Positions 45,237-54,332 of a stretch of DNA of 64,000 nucleotides are shown in pieces. The notes beneath the pieces were generated by a model that was not told the DNA's origin, did no database searches, and worked only from the letters and a program-made list of their open reading frames with translations. The DNA is taken from NCBI RefSeq assembly GCF_006438925.1, contig NZ_RCZA01000010.1, forward strand, positions 62,001 to 126,000. Reading direction: 5' to 3'. Position 1 is the stretch's first letter; the number at the start of each line of letters is the position of its first letter. The position numbers and the translations under genes are program-made. This DNA is from Pseudomonas mandelii (GTDB lineage Bacteria > Pseudomonadota > Gammaproteobacteria > Pseudomonadales > Pseudomonadaceae).

Positions 45237-45257
45237 GGTGATTTCCTTCCTTGTGGC

Positions 45258-46532
45258 TTACCAGTTCCGGCGTTTGATGCGCGTGAGTTCACTTTCCAGT
45301 TCGGCCAGCGCCTGATCGACAGGCAACTCACCCGCCAGTACGCCATGCACTCGATCGAAGAACGCATTGGAGACCCGTGGATAGCGATCGGCAGTGATAG
45401 AGGCGGGGCGCATGACCCCATCGTTGAGAATGCTGTGCAGCTGACTGTAATAAGGCATTGCCGCGAGCAGTTCGGGATCTTGATAGAGCGACTCGATAAC
45501 CGGGTTATAGGCGCCTATCAGGGCACGATGTTTTTGCTCTTGGGCACGGGTCAGATAGCTCACCAGCTCTGCGGCAAGTTTTGGATGGGCGCTGTAACGC
45601 GATACCGCCAGACCCCAGCCACCGAGAGTGGATGCATGGCTGCCGGTCTTGCCGCCGCGGGGCAGGGGGGCGACCCCAACCTTGTCTTTTACGGCACTGT
45701 CCTGGCTTTGCACCAGGGCCCAGACGTAAGGCCAGTTACGCATAAACAGCGCATTGCCCGATTGGAATACGCCACGTCCTTCTTCCTCGGTGTAATTGAG
45801 TACGCCACGCGGGGAGATGTCTCCTACCCAGCTTTTCGCCAGGGTCAAAGCCGTTCTTGAGGCCTGACTGTTGACCACGATGTCACCTCGTGGATTGACC
45901 AGCCCGCCTTCCGGTTGGCTGCTGATCCACTCCAGCGCATTACACGTCAGGCCCTCGTAGGCGCGTCCCTGAAAGATGTAACCCCACGCATTGGGATTCC
46001 CGGCAGTGCGCTCGGCCTGTTGAATATTCCTGGCGGTAGTGGTCATTTCCTCCCAAGTCTGGGGAACCTGCTTGTCGTACTTCTCGAGCAAGTCCTTGCG
46101 GTAATACAGCAGGCCCGAGTCGGTGAACCACGGCATCGTCACCAGCCGCCCATTCACCGTGGCGTTATCCACCTGTGCCTGGAAGTAGCCTTGGGTCGCG
46201 TTGGCTGGAAGCACCTCGCGCAGATCCATCAGGTGTTTGGCGAGCATCCCTGGCCACACCATATCGATTTGAATGATGTCGATGTCGGCGGACTGCGCAC
46301 TGAGGATCTGTTGGTAGAACGACAACCGCTCGGTCGCCGAGTTAGGCGTGGAAACTACCTCGACGTTGTTGCCGGTCTGTTTTGACCATTCCTCGACAGC
46401 CTCCTTGCAGAGTTGTAATTCAGCACCCACCGCACCGCACGAGATCGTCAAATCTGCCGCGCTCGAGACGGATGGAAGTCCGGCACAGAGGGTGATTAGT
46501 GCTGCTGGAAGGAGAGATTTCAGCTGTTTCAT
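45258..46532 (-). CDS. Sugar ABC transporter substrate-binding protein
   Basis: The protein of about 424 residues has a signal peptide (MKQLKSLLPAALITLCAGLPSVSSA) and the MalE-like family layout (EAVEEWSKQTGNNVEVV, DIDIIQIDMVWPGMLAKHLMDL, then FMRNWPYVWALVQ). It captures the sugar, probably sucrose, in the periplasm. ATG 46532 has AAGGG 6 bases upstream and starts the signal peptide. It is the first gene of the operon, behind the LacI operator and an A-rich Crc/Hfq motif. Confidence 0.9.
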   Translation of the reverse strand: MKQLKSLLPAALITLCAGLPSVSSAADLTISCGAVGAELQLCKEAVEEWSKQTGNNVEVVSTPNSATERLSFYQQILSAQSADIDIIQIDMVWPGMLAKHLMDLREVLPANATQGYFQAQVDNATVNGRLVTMPWFTDSGLLYYRKDLLEKYDKQVPQTWEEMTTTARNIQQAERTAGNPNAWGYIFQGRAYEGLTCNALEWISSQPEGGLVNPRGDIVVNSQASRTALTLAKSWVGDISPRGVLNYTEEEGRGVFQSGNALFMRNWPYVWALVQSQDSAVKDKVGVAPLPRGGKTGSHASTLGGWGLAVSRYSAHPKLAAELVSYLTRAQEQKHRALIGAYNPVIESLYQDPELLAAMPYYSQLHSILNDGVMRPASITADRYPRVSNAFFDRVHGVLAGELPVDQALAELESELTRIKRRNW

Positions 46533-46544
46533 TGAGCACCCTTT

Positions 46545-46557
46545 ATTTTTGTTTTTA
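46545..46557 (-). promoter_or_regulatory. A-rich Crc/Hfq-type motif before the sugar-binding gene
   Basis: On the minus strand TAAAAACAAAAATAAAGGG precedes the start codon; AACAAAAA matches AAnAAnAA and overlaps the ribosome-site region. Confidence 0.55.
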
Positions 46558-46562
46558 GAAAA

Positions 46563-46574
46563 GTTAACGTTAAC
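46563..46574. promoter_or_regulatory. LacI-family operator in the divergent sugar control region
   Basis: Perfect 12-bp palindrome GTTAACGTTAAC with central CG, the usual LacI-family form. It lies between the divergent binding-protein operon and the porin gene, so one site could control both. Confidence 0.65.
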
Positions 46575-46668
46575 ATCGCCAAATGTAGCAGCGTATTTGC
46601 GATGAGGCATCCTTTTTTTCGTCGATTACGACAATTCACAACTCACGAAAAATGGCCGGTCGCGGTAA

Positions 46669-46690
46669 CAAAACAATAAAAACAAAATAG
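46669..46690 (+). promoter_or_regulatory. A-rich Crc/Hfq-type motifs before the porin gene
   Basis: Two AAnAAnAA-like blocks (AACAATAA and AACAAAAT) run directly into the ribosome site of the porin at 46688-46693. Confidence 0.55.
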
Positions 46691-46700
46691 GGAAATCCAC

Positions 46701-48266
46701 ATGCAGAAAGCATCAGGCTGGCTCCTCGCAGGCGTGCTCGGCACCTCTGCGGCAACCTCTCAGGCCGCCACTCTGGAAGAACGCATGGCCGCGTTTGAAG
46801 CTCGCACCAGCGCAGCGGAAAAGCGTGCGGCCGCAGCCGAACAGCAAACCCAGGCGCTCGCCAGGGAATTGCAGCAGATCAAACTCACCACTCCCGCCTT
46901 GCAGCCGACAGCAACCACGGCGACAACCGTTGCGGCGCCCACGCTGGACACCCGACTGGCAAAACTCGAAGCCCGTCAGCAAAGCATGGAAAAGCAGGGT
47001 AGCAGCGGCCACCTCACTGACGGCTTCAGCTTCAAGGGCTACGCCCGTTCTGGATTGCTGATCAACGATGGGCTTGGCGGTGGTCGTGGCGGCCCATATA
47101 CAACCCCTGCTGGTTCAGTCGGTGGTGCCGTCGGGCGACTGGGTAACGAAGACGACACCTACATGCGCATAGACCTCTCGAAAGAATCCTATGCGCAGAA
47201 CGGCACCCATTCAAAATTCACGGTGTCCATCGCCGATGGAGTGGAAAGCTCCAATGACTGGACGGCCGACGAAAGCAACCTGAACGTGCGTCAGGTATTT
47301 ACAGAGCTCGACCATCTCGCTGCATTCAAGGGTAATTCAGTGTTCGAGAACGCCACTTTGTGGGCAGGCAAGCGATTCGATAGAGACAATTTCGATATCC
47401 ACTGGCTGGACTCCGACGTGGTCTATCTGGCCGGCACCGGAGGTGGCATCTACGATGTGCAGATGAACAAGAATTGGCGCTCGAATTACTCCTTGATCGG
47501 GCGTAATTACGGGGATTTCAGTGAAGGCGGTATCAACGCCGATGTGGAAAGCTACATCCTGACCTCCAACCAGTTCTTCGACAGTGGTCAGTGGCAGTGG
47601 ATGTTCAACGCCATTGGCTCAAAGAAAAACGACATTGGCACTCGCCGCAATGAAGCAGGGCTGACGCCTGCGGACTCCGGCTTGCACAGCATGATCGCCA
47701 ATCATCAGAAAAACTTTTTCGGCAGGGAAGGCTTTTTCAAAACAGCGCTGCTCTATGGGCAAGGTCTGGGGGCAGAGGTCAAGAACGTCGGCTCGGATGG
47801 TGAACTGATTGACGATGCCCGCGCTCTGCGTCTGGCGCTTTATGGTGAGACACCCATTGCACCCGGCTGGCGTATCGGCCCCAGCTTGTTGGCCGAACAG
47901 AGCAAGGACAGATACGTCAAGGGTGACGACTACCGCTGGTTGACCCTGAACGTGCGGTTGGCCAATGCAATCAACAGCAATTTCGAGATGGCCTACGAAA
48001 TGAGCTGGCAAACCATGGATCTCGACCCCAAGGGCTACCTGCAGCGCAATGCGGTCGACGGTAACTTCTGGAAATTCACGATCGCTCCAACATTCAAGCC
48101 TGACGTTGGAGACCTTCTCACACGTCCCGAATTGCGAGTGTTCGCAAGCTTCATGAACTGGTCTTCGGATCTGGACAGATACAGTTCCACAGACAACTTC
48201 GGCAAGACGGACTTCAACGCCGGAGGTGTGTGGCAATACGGGATACAAATGGAAACCTGGTTTTAA
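46701..48266 (+). CDS. LamB/ScrY-like carbohydrate porin
   Basis: The 521-residue protein has a signal peptide, a short N-terminal coiled coil (EERMAAFEARTSAAEKRAAAA) and then a beta-barrel with LamB-type blocks (GFSFKGYARSGLLIND, WAGKRFDRDNFDIHWLDSDVVYL). It ends in QMETWF, an aromatic end fit for outer-membrane insertion. ScrY differs from LamB by just such an N-terminal coiled coil. It is divergent from the sugar ABC operon and probably lets sucrose cross the outer membrane. Confidence 0.85.
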   Translation: MQKASGWLLAGVLGTSAATSQAATLEERMAAFEARTSAAEKRAAAAEQQTQALARELQQIKLTTPALQPTATTATTVAAPTLDTRLAKLEARQQSMEKQGSSGHLTDGFSFKGYARSGLLINDGLGGGRGGPYTTPAGSVGGAVGRLGNEDDTYMRIDLSKESYAQNGTHSKFTVSIADGVESSNDWTADESNLNVRQVFTELDHLAAFKGNSVFENATLWAGKRFDRDNFDIHWLDSDVVYLAGTGGGIYDVQMNKNWRSNYSLIGRNYGDFSEGGINADVESYILTSNQFFDSGQWQWMFNAIGSKKNDIGTRRNEAGLTPADSGLHSMIANHQKNFFGREGFFKTALLYGQGLGAEVKNVGSDGELIDDARALRLALYGETPIAPGWRIGPSLLAEQSKDRYVKGDDYRWLTLNVRLANAINSNFEMAYEMSWQTMDLDPKGYLQRNAVDGNFWKFTIAPTFKPDVGDLLTRPELRVFASFMNWSSDLDRYSSTDNFGKTDFNAGGVWQYGIQMETWF

Positions 48267-48274
48267 TAGTTGAA

Positions 48275-48442
48275 CGCGTCCGGCCAACCCGCCTTCAGCG
48301 CGCCTGCCGGCGGTTGTTGCGAACAGAGATGTCGGTTGCAGATATTGGCTTCGAGGTTGGCTATGAAAACCTCTCTAGCTTCAACAATCACTTTCGCATC
48401 GAAATGGAACAGTCACCGAGTATTGTCGCGGAACAGCGATGA
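48275..48442 (+). pseudogene. C-terminal remnant of an AraC-family regulator
   Basis: About 55 codons encode the last part of an AraC helix-turn-helix domain: TRLQRACRRLLRTEMSVADIGF then EVGYENLSSFNNHFRIEM. The rest of the regulator (about 250 residues) is missing, and the frame runs into the porin's 3' end. It lies between the porin and fructokinase genes. Confidence 0.75.
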
Positions 48443-48567
48443 CGTTATTCAATCGAAACGGTGCTCATCAATCCCTGCCTTTCACCAAAGCGCATTGAGT
48501 AAGTGATTACCGGTCGAAGCTGATCAGCCAGCAGTTATCCCTACGACAAAAAATTGAGGAAATGACG

Positions 48568-49476
48568 ATGGTATTGCCTCGCGCAGTAGTATTTGGCGAA
48601 GCCCTGACTGACCTTGTCCAGGGTGTCCCTGGACAGTGGAAAGGCTATCCAGGCGGCGCGCCCTGGAACGTGGCACGAGCGCTAAGTCGCTTGGGCGTCA
48701 GCAGCGCCTTTGCGGGTTCTATCAGTACGGACTCTTTGGGCGACGAGATCGCCTGGCAATCAGAGGAGGCAGGCCTGGATATGCGATTTATCCAACGGGT
48801 AGACCAAGATCCTTTGGTCGCCATTGTTCCATCGAGCCGTCCGCCAAGATACTTTTTTGCTGGAGAGGCCGATCTGTTTTTTGATCCGGATCTGATGCCC
48901 AAAGGATGGAGCAACCAAGCAGAGCTGTGTCATTTCAGCTGTATCAGTTTGGCTCGACAGCCACTCGCAGACAGGCTGGTTAAAATAGCTCAGCAGGCCA
49001 AAGAAGCCGGTAAACGGATTAGCTATGATCCGAACTGGCGCAATTTAATGGATAGCCATTATCGGGAGCAGACCTTCCCTACGATGACTACTCTTGCTGA
49101 CATGATTAAGCTTTCCGACGAAGACCTTCGGCACATTTATCCAGGGCTGACCGAGCACCAGGCAATGGATGAACTTCGTGCTCTTAATCCTCAGGCGCAG
49201 ATCCTTTTTACCCGAGGGGAGCACGGGATGATTCTCCACACCCCGAACAGCCAACTCGAGCAGCTGGCTATTGCCGTGAAAGTGGAAGACACGGTTGGCG
49301 CAGGAGACGCTTGTATGGCTGGTTGGTTGGCTGCGGAGTTGCTGGGGATCGCAGACTTGGGAGAGCGCTTGCGATTTTCAGCGGCTTGCGCATCCGTATC
49401 TTGCCGCCATGCCGGAGCCCATGCTCCTGCGCTAGCTGATGTGGAAGGTTTACTGGAGCTGCTAACACATACCTGA
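48568..49476 (+). CDS. PfkB-family fructokinase
   Basis: The protein of about 302 residues fits bacterial fructokinases: VVFGEALTDLVQG at the start, YPGGAPWNVARALSRLG sugar-binding block, and the DTVGAGDACMAGWL motif with the catalytic Asp and anion hole. It phosphorylates the fructose freed by the GH32 enzyme. ATG 48568 gives normal spacing to GAGGA; ATG 48562 is also possible. It lies on the strand opposite the transporter operon. Confidence 0.87.
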   Translation: MVLPRAVVFGEALTDLVQGVPGQWKGYPGGAPWNVARALSRLGVSSAFAGSISTDSLGDEIAWQSEEAGLDMRFIQRVDQDPLVAIVPSSRPPRYFFAGEADLFFDPDLMPKGWSNQAELCHFSCISLARQPLADRLVKIAQQAKEAGKRISYDPNWRNLMDSHYREQTFPTMTTLADMIKLSDEDLRHIYPGLTEHQAMDELRALNPQAQILFTRGEHGMILHTPNSQLEQLAIAVKVEDTVGAGDACMAGWLAAELLGIADLGERLRFSAACASVSCRHAGAHAPALADVEGLLELLTHT

Positions 49477-49479
49477 CCA

Positions 49480-49615
49480 TGGCCTTGTCCTGAGCCGTTG
49501 GCTTGCTGGTGTACGGCTTTCGTTCTGGTTCAGGTTTGGCTGCATAGGTCGTTAACGCTTCAGGATCGCGCTGTAGCTTTTCTTGAACTTGGGACTCCAG
49601 CATCGTACGAAGTGT
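49480..49615 (-). pseudogene. Unrecognised coding remnant
   Basis: On the minus strand about 45 codons read MLESQVQEKLQRDPEALTTY… KPTAQDKAM with protein-like composition. Downstream the frame runs into the reverse of the fructokinase gene. It directly follows the phosphatase stop. I do not recognise a family; it may be a gene fragment left at a junction. Confidence 0.3.
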
Positions 49616-49622
49616 GTGTGCC

Positions 49623-50186
49623 TTAACTCTGATTCATTCGATAGGTCGTCGCGCTCCAGTAACGGTTACCGTTGCTTTTTTTGCGAGTCCATCCGGCTGC
49701 TTCCAACTGCTTCGCGATCATTCGATTCATGAATCCATGACCGAGCAGAAGCACTGCCCCTTCGCGGGTAAGGGACTGAAGTCGTTGAGCTGCCGTATTA
49801 GCTCGTGTTCTGGCCTTACGGGCAGACTCGACCTTCCCTGAGAACCCGCACAACCACAAAACTCGGAGAATAAATGCCCACGTAAACGGTGAAAGGCGCG
49901 GCAGTGTCCATCGTCCATAGGGCAGCTGCGCCTCGCAGAAAATCTCATCTATAAGGGTGGGCTGAAGGCCCAGCGCCCGAACAGATGTCAGCGCCCGGGG
50001 CGCACTGCTCGACACGATCACTTTGGCGGTAACGGCCAGCTCCACACTAGCCTTAGGGGCGGGCTGGTTGATGATTTCGGATAGGTCGTATTGCTCGATC
50101 CAGCGTTTCATATCGAGCGCTGAAACCTTGTCGACCACAACCAGATCCGGCTGGCCATGACGCATTAAGATGATTTCCCTGTCCAC
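49623..50186 (-). CDS. Histidine phosphatase (phosphoglycerate-mutase superfamily)
   Basis: The protein of about 187 residues starts with the phospho-His motif IILMRHGQPDL and later has SSSAPRALTSV and VLLLGHGFMNRMIAKQL, the two other conserved blocks. No specific substrate is visible, and small SixA-like phosphatases have broad roles. Start GTG 50186 is proposed because AAGGA lies upstream and the RHG motif must be near the N-terminus; the longer frame to 50357 has no such support. A small hairpin (CGTAGGA/TCCTACG) lies upstream near 50222-50240. Confidence 0.7.
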   Translation of the reverse strand: MDREIILMRHGQPDLVVVDKVSALDMKRWIEQYDLSEIINQPAPKASVELAVTAKVIVSSSAPRALTSVRALGLQPTLIDEIFCEAQLPYGRWTLPRLSPFTWAFILRVLWLCGFSGKVESARKARTRANTAAQRLQSLTREGAVLLLGHGFMNRMIAKQLEAAGWTRKKSNGNRYWSATTYRMNQS

Positions 50187-50524
50187 TGTAATTACGTCCT
50201 TGTTTTGTTCTCTCGCGAATTCGTAGGATGCACTCCTACGGGTATTTGAAGCGCAATGAGCGTGCCTGAATAACACAACATAGGGACGCGAGAGTATCAG
50301 CCAGAAGTGACGTGAGCGTCCGCCCATCAAATTTTCTGTGACTAAACGGGCGCCCACCTATGTGGCAGTAACTTGCCAATCTTGGCCCTTTCATATGTAT
50401 CACCCATTAAAAAAAACACCCCTTAGCCCCAGATAACATGATTTTTCACACGTTCAAGTCTTCCATATAGTCATCACAAGCCCATTCGGAACACATCTGT
50501 GTTTCATCGATGCGAGATAGACTT

Positions 50525-51793
50525 ATGGATGAAAAGATAAAACCTCACCAGAGCCAGAATGCTGGTTTGGGGACGCGAGTGGTTTGGGGGGGAGAGCAAG
50601 TTCAGCATCCCTACAACGCTACCCAGACTCCCATCGTAGTCAGTGCCGCCTACGGTTACCATGACATCGATGAATGGTATGACGTGGCATTGGGTAAAGA
50701 GCCTGGCTTCATTTACAGCCGCATGAGCAACCCGACTGTCTCTGTCCTGGAAGACAAACTCTGTGAGCTTGAAAGCGCAGAGTCGGCTGTCGCTTTCAGT
50801 ACCGGGATGGCTGCAATCAGTGGTGTGCTGCATACCTTCCTGTCCTATGGTCAGCGTGTGGTTTCTACCCGCGACAGCTACGGTGGTACAAACAAGATCT
50901 TTGAAGAGTTTCTCCCACGCATGGGAGTCGAGGTCACGCTTTGCGATACCCTCGACACTGAATCTATCGAGCATGAGATCGCAAAAGGCTGCAATGTCCT
51001 TTACCTGGAAACCCCGACGAACCCAACACTGAAAGTTCTGGATATACGACGTCTAGTGACGGCGGCGAAGCGTGTTGGGGCGTTGGTCATAGCAGACAAC
51101 ACGTTCGCAACGCCCTTGAATCAGAATCCCCTTACTCTCGGGGTAGATGTGGTGGTGCACAGTGCTACCAAGTTCCTGTCCGGTCATGGCGATGTGCTTG
51201 GCGGTGTGGTCTGCGGCAACGAGCATCTTATGTCTCAAGTTCGCCATTACCGCGAAATTAATGGGGCCTCGCTGGATCCGTTCTCGGCTTATCTCATCAT
51301 CCGGGGCATCAAGACTCTGGCTTTGCGTCTCCGCCAGCAACAGGTGAGCGCGCAAGCACTGGCCGAGTACCTATGCACCGAGCCGCTGGTTGAGTCTGTG
51401 AACTATCCGGGACTGCCTCAACATCGAGGTCATGTCATTGCTCGCTCGCAGATGCGCGGATTTGGCGCAATCGTCAGTTTCGTGCTGGTAGGGGGGATGG
51501 ACACAGTGACTCGTTTGCTACCGCTGCTTAAGTACGCCCATCGGGCGGGTAACTTAGGAGCGGTTGAAACCATCTACGGGCCGGCACGGACAACCAGCCA
51601 CGTGGAAAACACCTTGGAGGAACGCGAGGCACTTGGGATTTCTGAGGGCTTGGTCAGAGTCTCTGTAGGTATTGAAGATACGGCTGACTTGTTGGCTGAT
51701 CTTAAACAAGCATTTGAGTTGGTTCGCAGCAAACAAGATCATTCAAGCCTCCACGCTGGAAACACCGAGCGTTTCACCGAGGTGGGAACCTGA
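50525..51793 (+). CDS. PLP-dependent gamma-lyase/cystathionine-gamma-synthase family enzyme (candidate canavanine gamma-lyase)
   Basis: The protein of about 422 residues is a Cys/Met-metabolism PLP enzyme: YSRMSNPTVSVLEDKL, SAVAFSTGMAAIS, DSYGGTNKIFEEFLP, LETPTNPTL, and the PLP Lys in HSATKFLSGHGDVLGG. Relatives make or break bonds at the gamma carbon of homoserine-type amino acids. The neighbours (permease, homoserine dehydrogenase without ACT, aldehyde dehydrogenase) point to breakdown giving homoserine, as described for canavanine gamma-lyase in Pseudomonas. Cystathionine synthesis is the alternative but would not need this cluster. ATG 50525 or 50510 may be used. Confidence 0.75.
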   Translation: MDEKIKPHQSQNAGLGTRVVWGGEQVQHPYNATQTPIVVSAAYGYHDIDEWYDVALGKEPGFIYSRMSNPTVSVLEDKLCELESAESAVAFSTGMAAISGVLHTFLSYGQRVVSTRDSYGGTNKIFEEFLPRMGVEVTLCDTLDTESIEHEIAKGCNVLYLETPTNPTLKVLDIRRLVTAAKRVGALVIADNTFATPLNQNPLTLGVDVVVHSATKFLSGHGDVLGGVVCGNEHLMSQVRHYREINGASLDPFSAYLIIRGIKTLALRLRQQQVSAQALAEYLCTEPLVESVNYPGLPQHRGHVIARSQMRGFGAIVSFVLVGGMDTVTRLLPLLKYAHRAGNLGAVETIYGPARTTSHVENTLEEREALGISEGLVRVSVGIEDTADLLADLKQAFELVRSKQDHSSLHAGNTERFTEVGT

Positions 51794-51933
51794 ACTCGGG
51801 TAAGACTTCCGATTTTATTATCGGATAGTCCTTCATGAATAGTGAAAACAATAACAACTAGCGACAATTTAATTGTGCTGCCGAATAGTCGGTTACGAGA
51901 AATTTTGTCCGAACATTTCATGAGAACATAGCT

Positions 51934-53373
51934 ATGACCATCCAAACAAAAAATGATCAGTCCGATCCAGGGTCAAATTTCAAGAAAGAAATGCAAACCC
52001 GCCACATTGTTATGTTGGCGTTGGGCGGTGTAATCGGTACGGGATTATTCCTTACCTCCGGCTACACCGTTAATCAGGCAGGGCCGCTCGGCGCAGTGAT
52101 TGCCTACATCATCGGTGCGGTGATGGTGTATTTGGTAATGGTCTGTCTCGGTGAGTTGGCAGTACAGATGCCAGAAACCGGATCTTTCAGTACTTATGCA
52201 ACTCGATACTTGGGCCCAGGTACGGGTTATACGGTTGCCTGGCTGTACTGGCTCACTTGGGCAGTAGCTATTGGATCTGAATTTACGGCTGCGGGCATCC
52301 TGATGGTTCGGTGGTTCCCTGATACACCGGTCTGGATTTGGAGCGCGTTTTTTGCCATTGCGGTCTTTTTAAGCAACGTTGTATCTGTTCGTCTGTTTGC
52401 GGAGACTGAATTCTGGCTTTCGCTCATTAAAGTTCTGACCGTTATCACTTTTATCGTAATTGGTGGTGGGGCTATTTGCGGTCTCTTCCAAGTACAGCAT
52501 TTGCAGGGCGCTGGACTCTCCAACTTTACCCGTGAAGGGCTTTTCCCTACAGGTTTCTTACCCATTGCGATGACACTTCTAGCTGTCTCCTTCGCATTTT
52601 CTGGGACTGAGCTTATCGGGATTGCTGCAGGTGAAGCGCAGGATCCTCAGACAAGCGTTCCCAAGGCGATCCGCACGACGGTAGTACGTTTGGCGCTGTT
52701 CTTCGTGGGTACGATTTTTGTCCTTGCGACCTTGCTGCCCCGCGAGCAGGCCGGCGTCATCGAAAGTCCATTCGTGATGGTGTTCGAGCTGATTGGTATC
52801 CCGTACTCAGCTGACATCATGAACTTTGTCATTCTTACCGCGCTGGTTTCTGCGGCTAACTCAGGGTTGTATGCGGCTTCGCGCATGCTTTGGACATTGA
52901 GTGATCAAGGTCACATGCCTAAACGCTACGCAAGGCTTTCGCGCCGGGGCACACCGGTTAACGCGATCGTTTTGAGTATGGCGGGTGCGATAGCGTCGCT
53001 GCTCAGCAGTGTGTTTGCCCCTGATACAGTCTACTTGGCCCTAGTGTCGATTTCGGGTCTCGCGGTCGTGATCGTGTGGATGAGCATCGCTGCGAGCCAA
53101 ATCGCATTCCGACGCCAATACGTCGCCAATGGCGGGCGAGTTGAGGATCTGCATTTCCGTGTGCGCGGCTACCCTTGGGTTCCTATTGGTGCTCTGTTGT
53201 GTTGCTTGCTCGCCTGCGTCGGCATTGCTTTTGATCCTGAACAGCGAGTGGCTCTTTATTTCGGTCTTCCATTTATCGCATGGTGCTACTTCGTTTATTG
53301 GATCACTCGCAAGAAGCGAGAAGAGCGGTTGGCATTGGCGGCGGCTGTACATCATTCCGCTGGCGCAGCGTGA
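51934..53373 (+). CDS. Amino-acid permease (APC superfamily, LysP-like)
   Basis: The 479-residue protein has 12 predicted membrane helices and the amino-acid permease signatures MQTRHIVMLALGGVIGTGLFL and AVQMPETGSFSTYATRY, then FSGTELIGIAAGEAQDPQTSVPKAIR. It resembles the branch that includes lysine and other basic amino-acid permeases, which would suit canavanine, an arginine analogue, but the substrate is inferred. It lies between the gamma-lyase gene and its LysR gene on the same strand. Confidence 0.87.
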   Translation: MTIQTKNDQSDPGSNFKKEMQTRHIVMLALGGVIGTGLFLTSGYTVNQAGPLGAVIAYIIGAVMVYLVMVCLGELAVQMPETGSFSTYATRYLGPGTGYTVAWLYWLTWAVAIGSEFTAAGILMVRWFPDTPVWIWSAFFAIAVFLSNVVSVRLFAETEFWLSLIKVLTVITFIVIGGGAICGLFQVQHLQGAGLSNFTREGLFPTGFLPIAMTLLAVSFAFSGTELIGIAAGEAQDPQTSVPKAIRTTVVRLALFFVGTIFVLATLLPREQAGVIESPFVMVFELIGIPYSADIMNFVILTALVSAANSGLYAASRMLWTLSDQGHMPKRYARLSRRGTPVNAIVLSMAGAIASLLSSVFAPDTVYLALVSISGLAVVIVWMSIAASQIAFRRQYVANGGRVEDLHFRVRGYPWVPIGALLCCLLACVGIAFDPEQRVALYFGLPFIAWCYFVYWITRKKREERLALAAAVHHSAGAA

Positions 53374-53423
53374 ATAGCTCAGGCGATGATTGAGCAGAGA
53401 TAAGTCCCAATGAGGTTGCGCCG

Positions 53424-54314
53424 ATGAGTCAAAAATCACTACCACCCTTGAATTGGCTGAGAGCATTCGAAGTGTCGGCGCGGTATTTGAATTTCACCCA
53501 TGCAGCGGAGGAGTTGCACCTGACTCAAGGTGCAGTAAGTCAGCAGATCCGTCAGTTAGAGGGGCATCTCGGAGTGGCGCTGTTCAAGCGCCTACCCCGA
53601 GGGCTTGGCTTGACTGAAGAAGGGCAGTCGTACCTGCCGGTAGTACAAGACGCGATCAGCCGTCTTGCAGTGGGTACAAACGAGATTTTTGGCCAGCACA
53701 ATCGAAGGCATGTGAAGGTGCGTGGCAGTCTTTCCTTCCTTCACTATTGGTTGGCCCCTCGGCTCGCAGATTTTTGTCGAGAGTTTCCCCAAATCGACAT
53801 CCGATATATCAGCAACATTTGGGTGAAAGAACCGGATGGAGAGGATGACCTGGAGATTCGCTGGGGATGCGGGGAGTGGTCGGGATTGCACTCTCAACGA
53901 TTAACTTGGGACATCCTCCAGCCCGTTTGCTCGCCAGAGCTAATGGCCAGCTCACCGATACGTGAGCCTCGCGATTTGATGAACCACTCTTTGCTGCATG
54001 TGTTGGGGTACGAGGAAGGTTGGGGTTACTGGTTGAAGCGGGTTGGAGCAGACGATGTCGACTATTCCCGTGGCCTTCAGTTCGACACGCTGATTTCCAC
54101 AATCCGCATGGCAGAACTAGGTCAGGGCGTTGCCTTAGCGCGGTCTTCCGTAGTGGAAGATTTGCTCAAGAGTGGGCACCTGATTGCTCCATTCAGTCAC
54201 CGAATCGAGGCCAGCGAGTCTTTTTATCTAGTACGTGAGCAGGCCGAAGAGCTCTCGCCTGATGCCGCAACTTTTTCTACTTGGTTGGTGGCTCAAGCCC
54301 ACCGCCTTTTGTAA
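53424..54314 (+). CDS. LysR-family (GcvA-like) regulator of the gamma-lyase cluster
   Basis: The 296-residue regulator starts with LNWLRAFEVSARYLNFTHAAEELHLTQGAVSQQIRQLEGHLGVALF, a GcvA-type helix-turn-helix, and a LysR effector domain with TLISTIRMAELGQGVALARS. It sits in the middle of the catabolic block, 19 bases before the threonine-synthase paralogue. It probably senses the amino-acid substrate or a product and controls the cluster. Confidence 0.85.
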   Translation: MSQKSLPPLNWLRAFEVSARYLNFTHAAEELHLTQGAVSQQIRQLEGHLGVALFKRLPRGLGLTEEGQSYLPVVQDAISRLAVGTNEIFGQHNRRHVKVRGSLSFLHYWLAPRLADFCREFPQIDIRYISNIWVKEPDGEDDLEIRWGCGEWSGLHSQRLTWDILQPVCSPELMASSPIREPRDLMNHSLLHVLGYEEGWGYWLKRVGADDVDYSRGLQFDTLISTIRMAELGQGVALARSSVVEDLLKSGHLIAPFSHRIEASESFYLVREQAEELSPDAATFSTWLVAQAHRLL

Positions 54315-54332
54315 TTCTGATCTGGAGTCATC

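Noticed and set aside
51841..51860. AACAATAACAAC-like Crc/Hfq motif before the amino-acid permease
   Set aside because: The motif lies about 75 bases before the start codon, too far from the ribosome site to support translational control.
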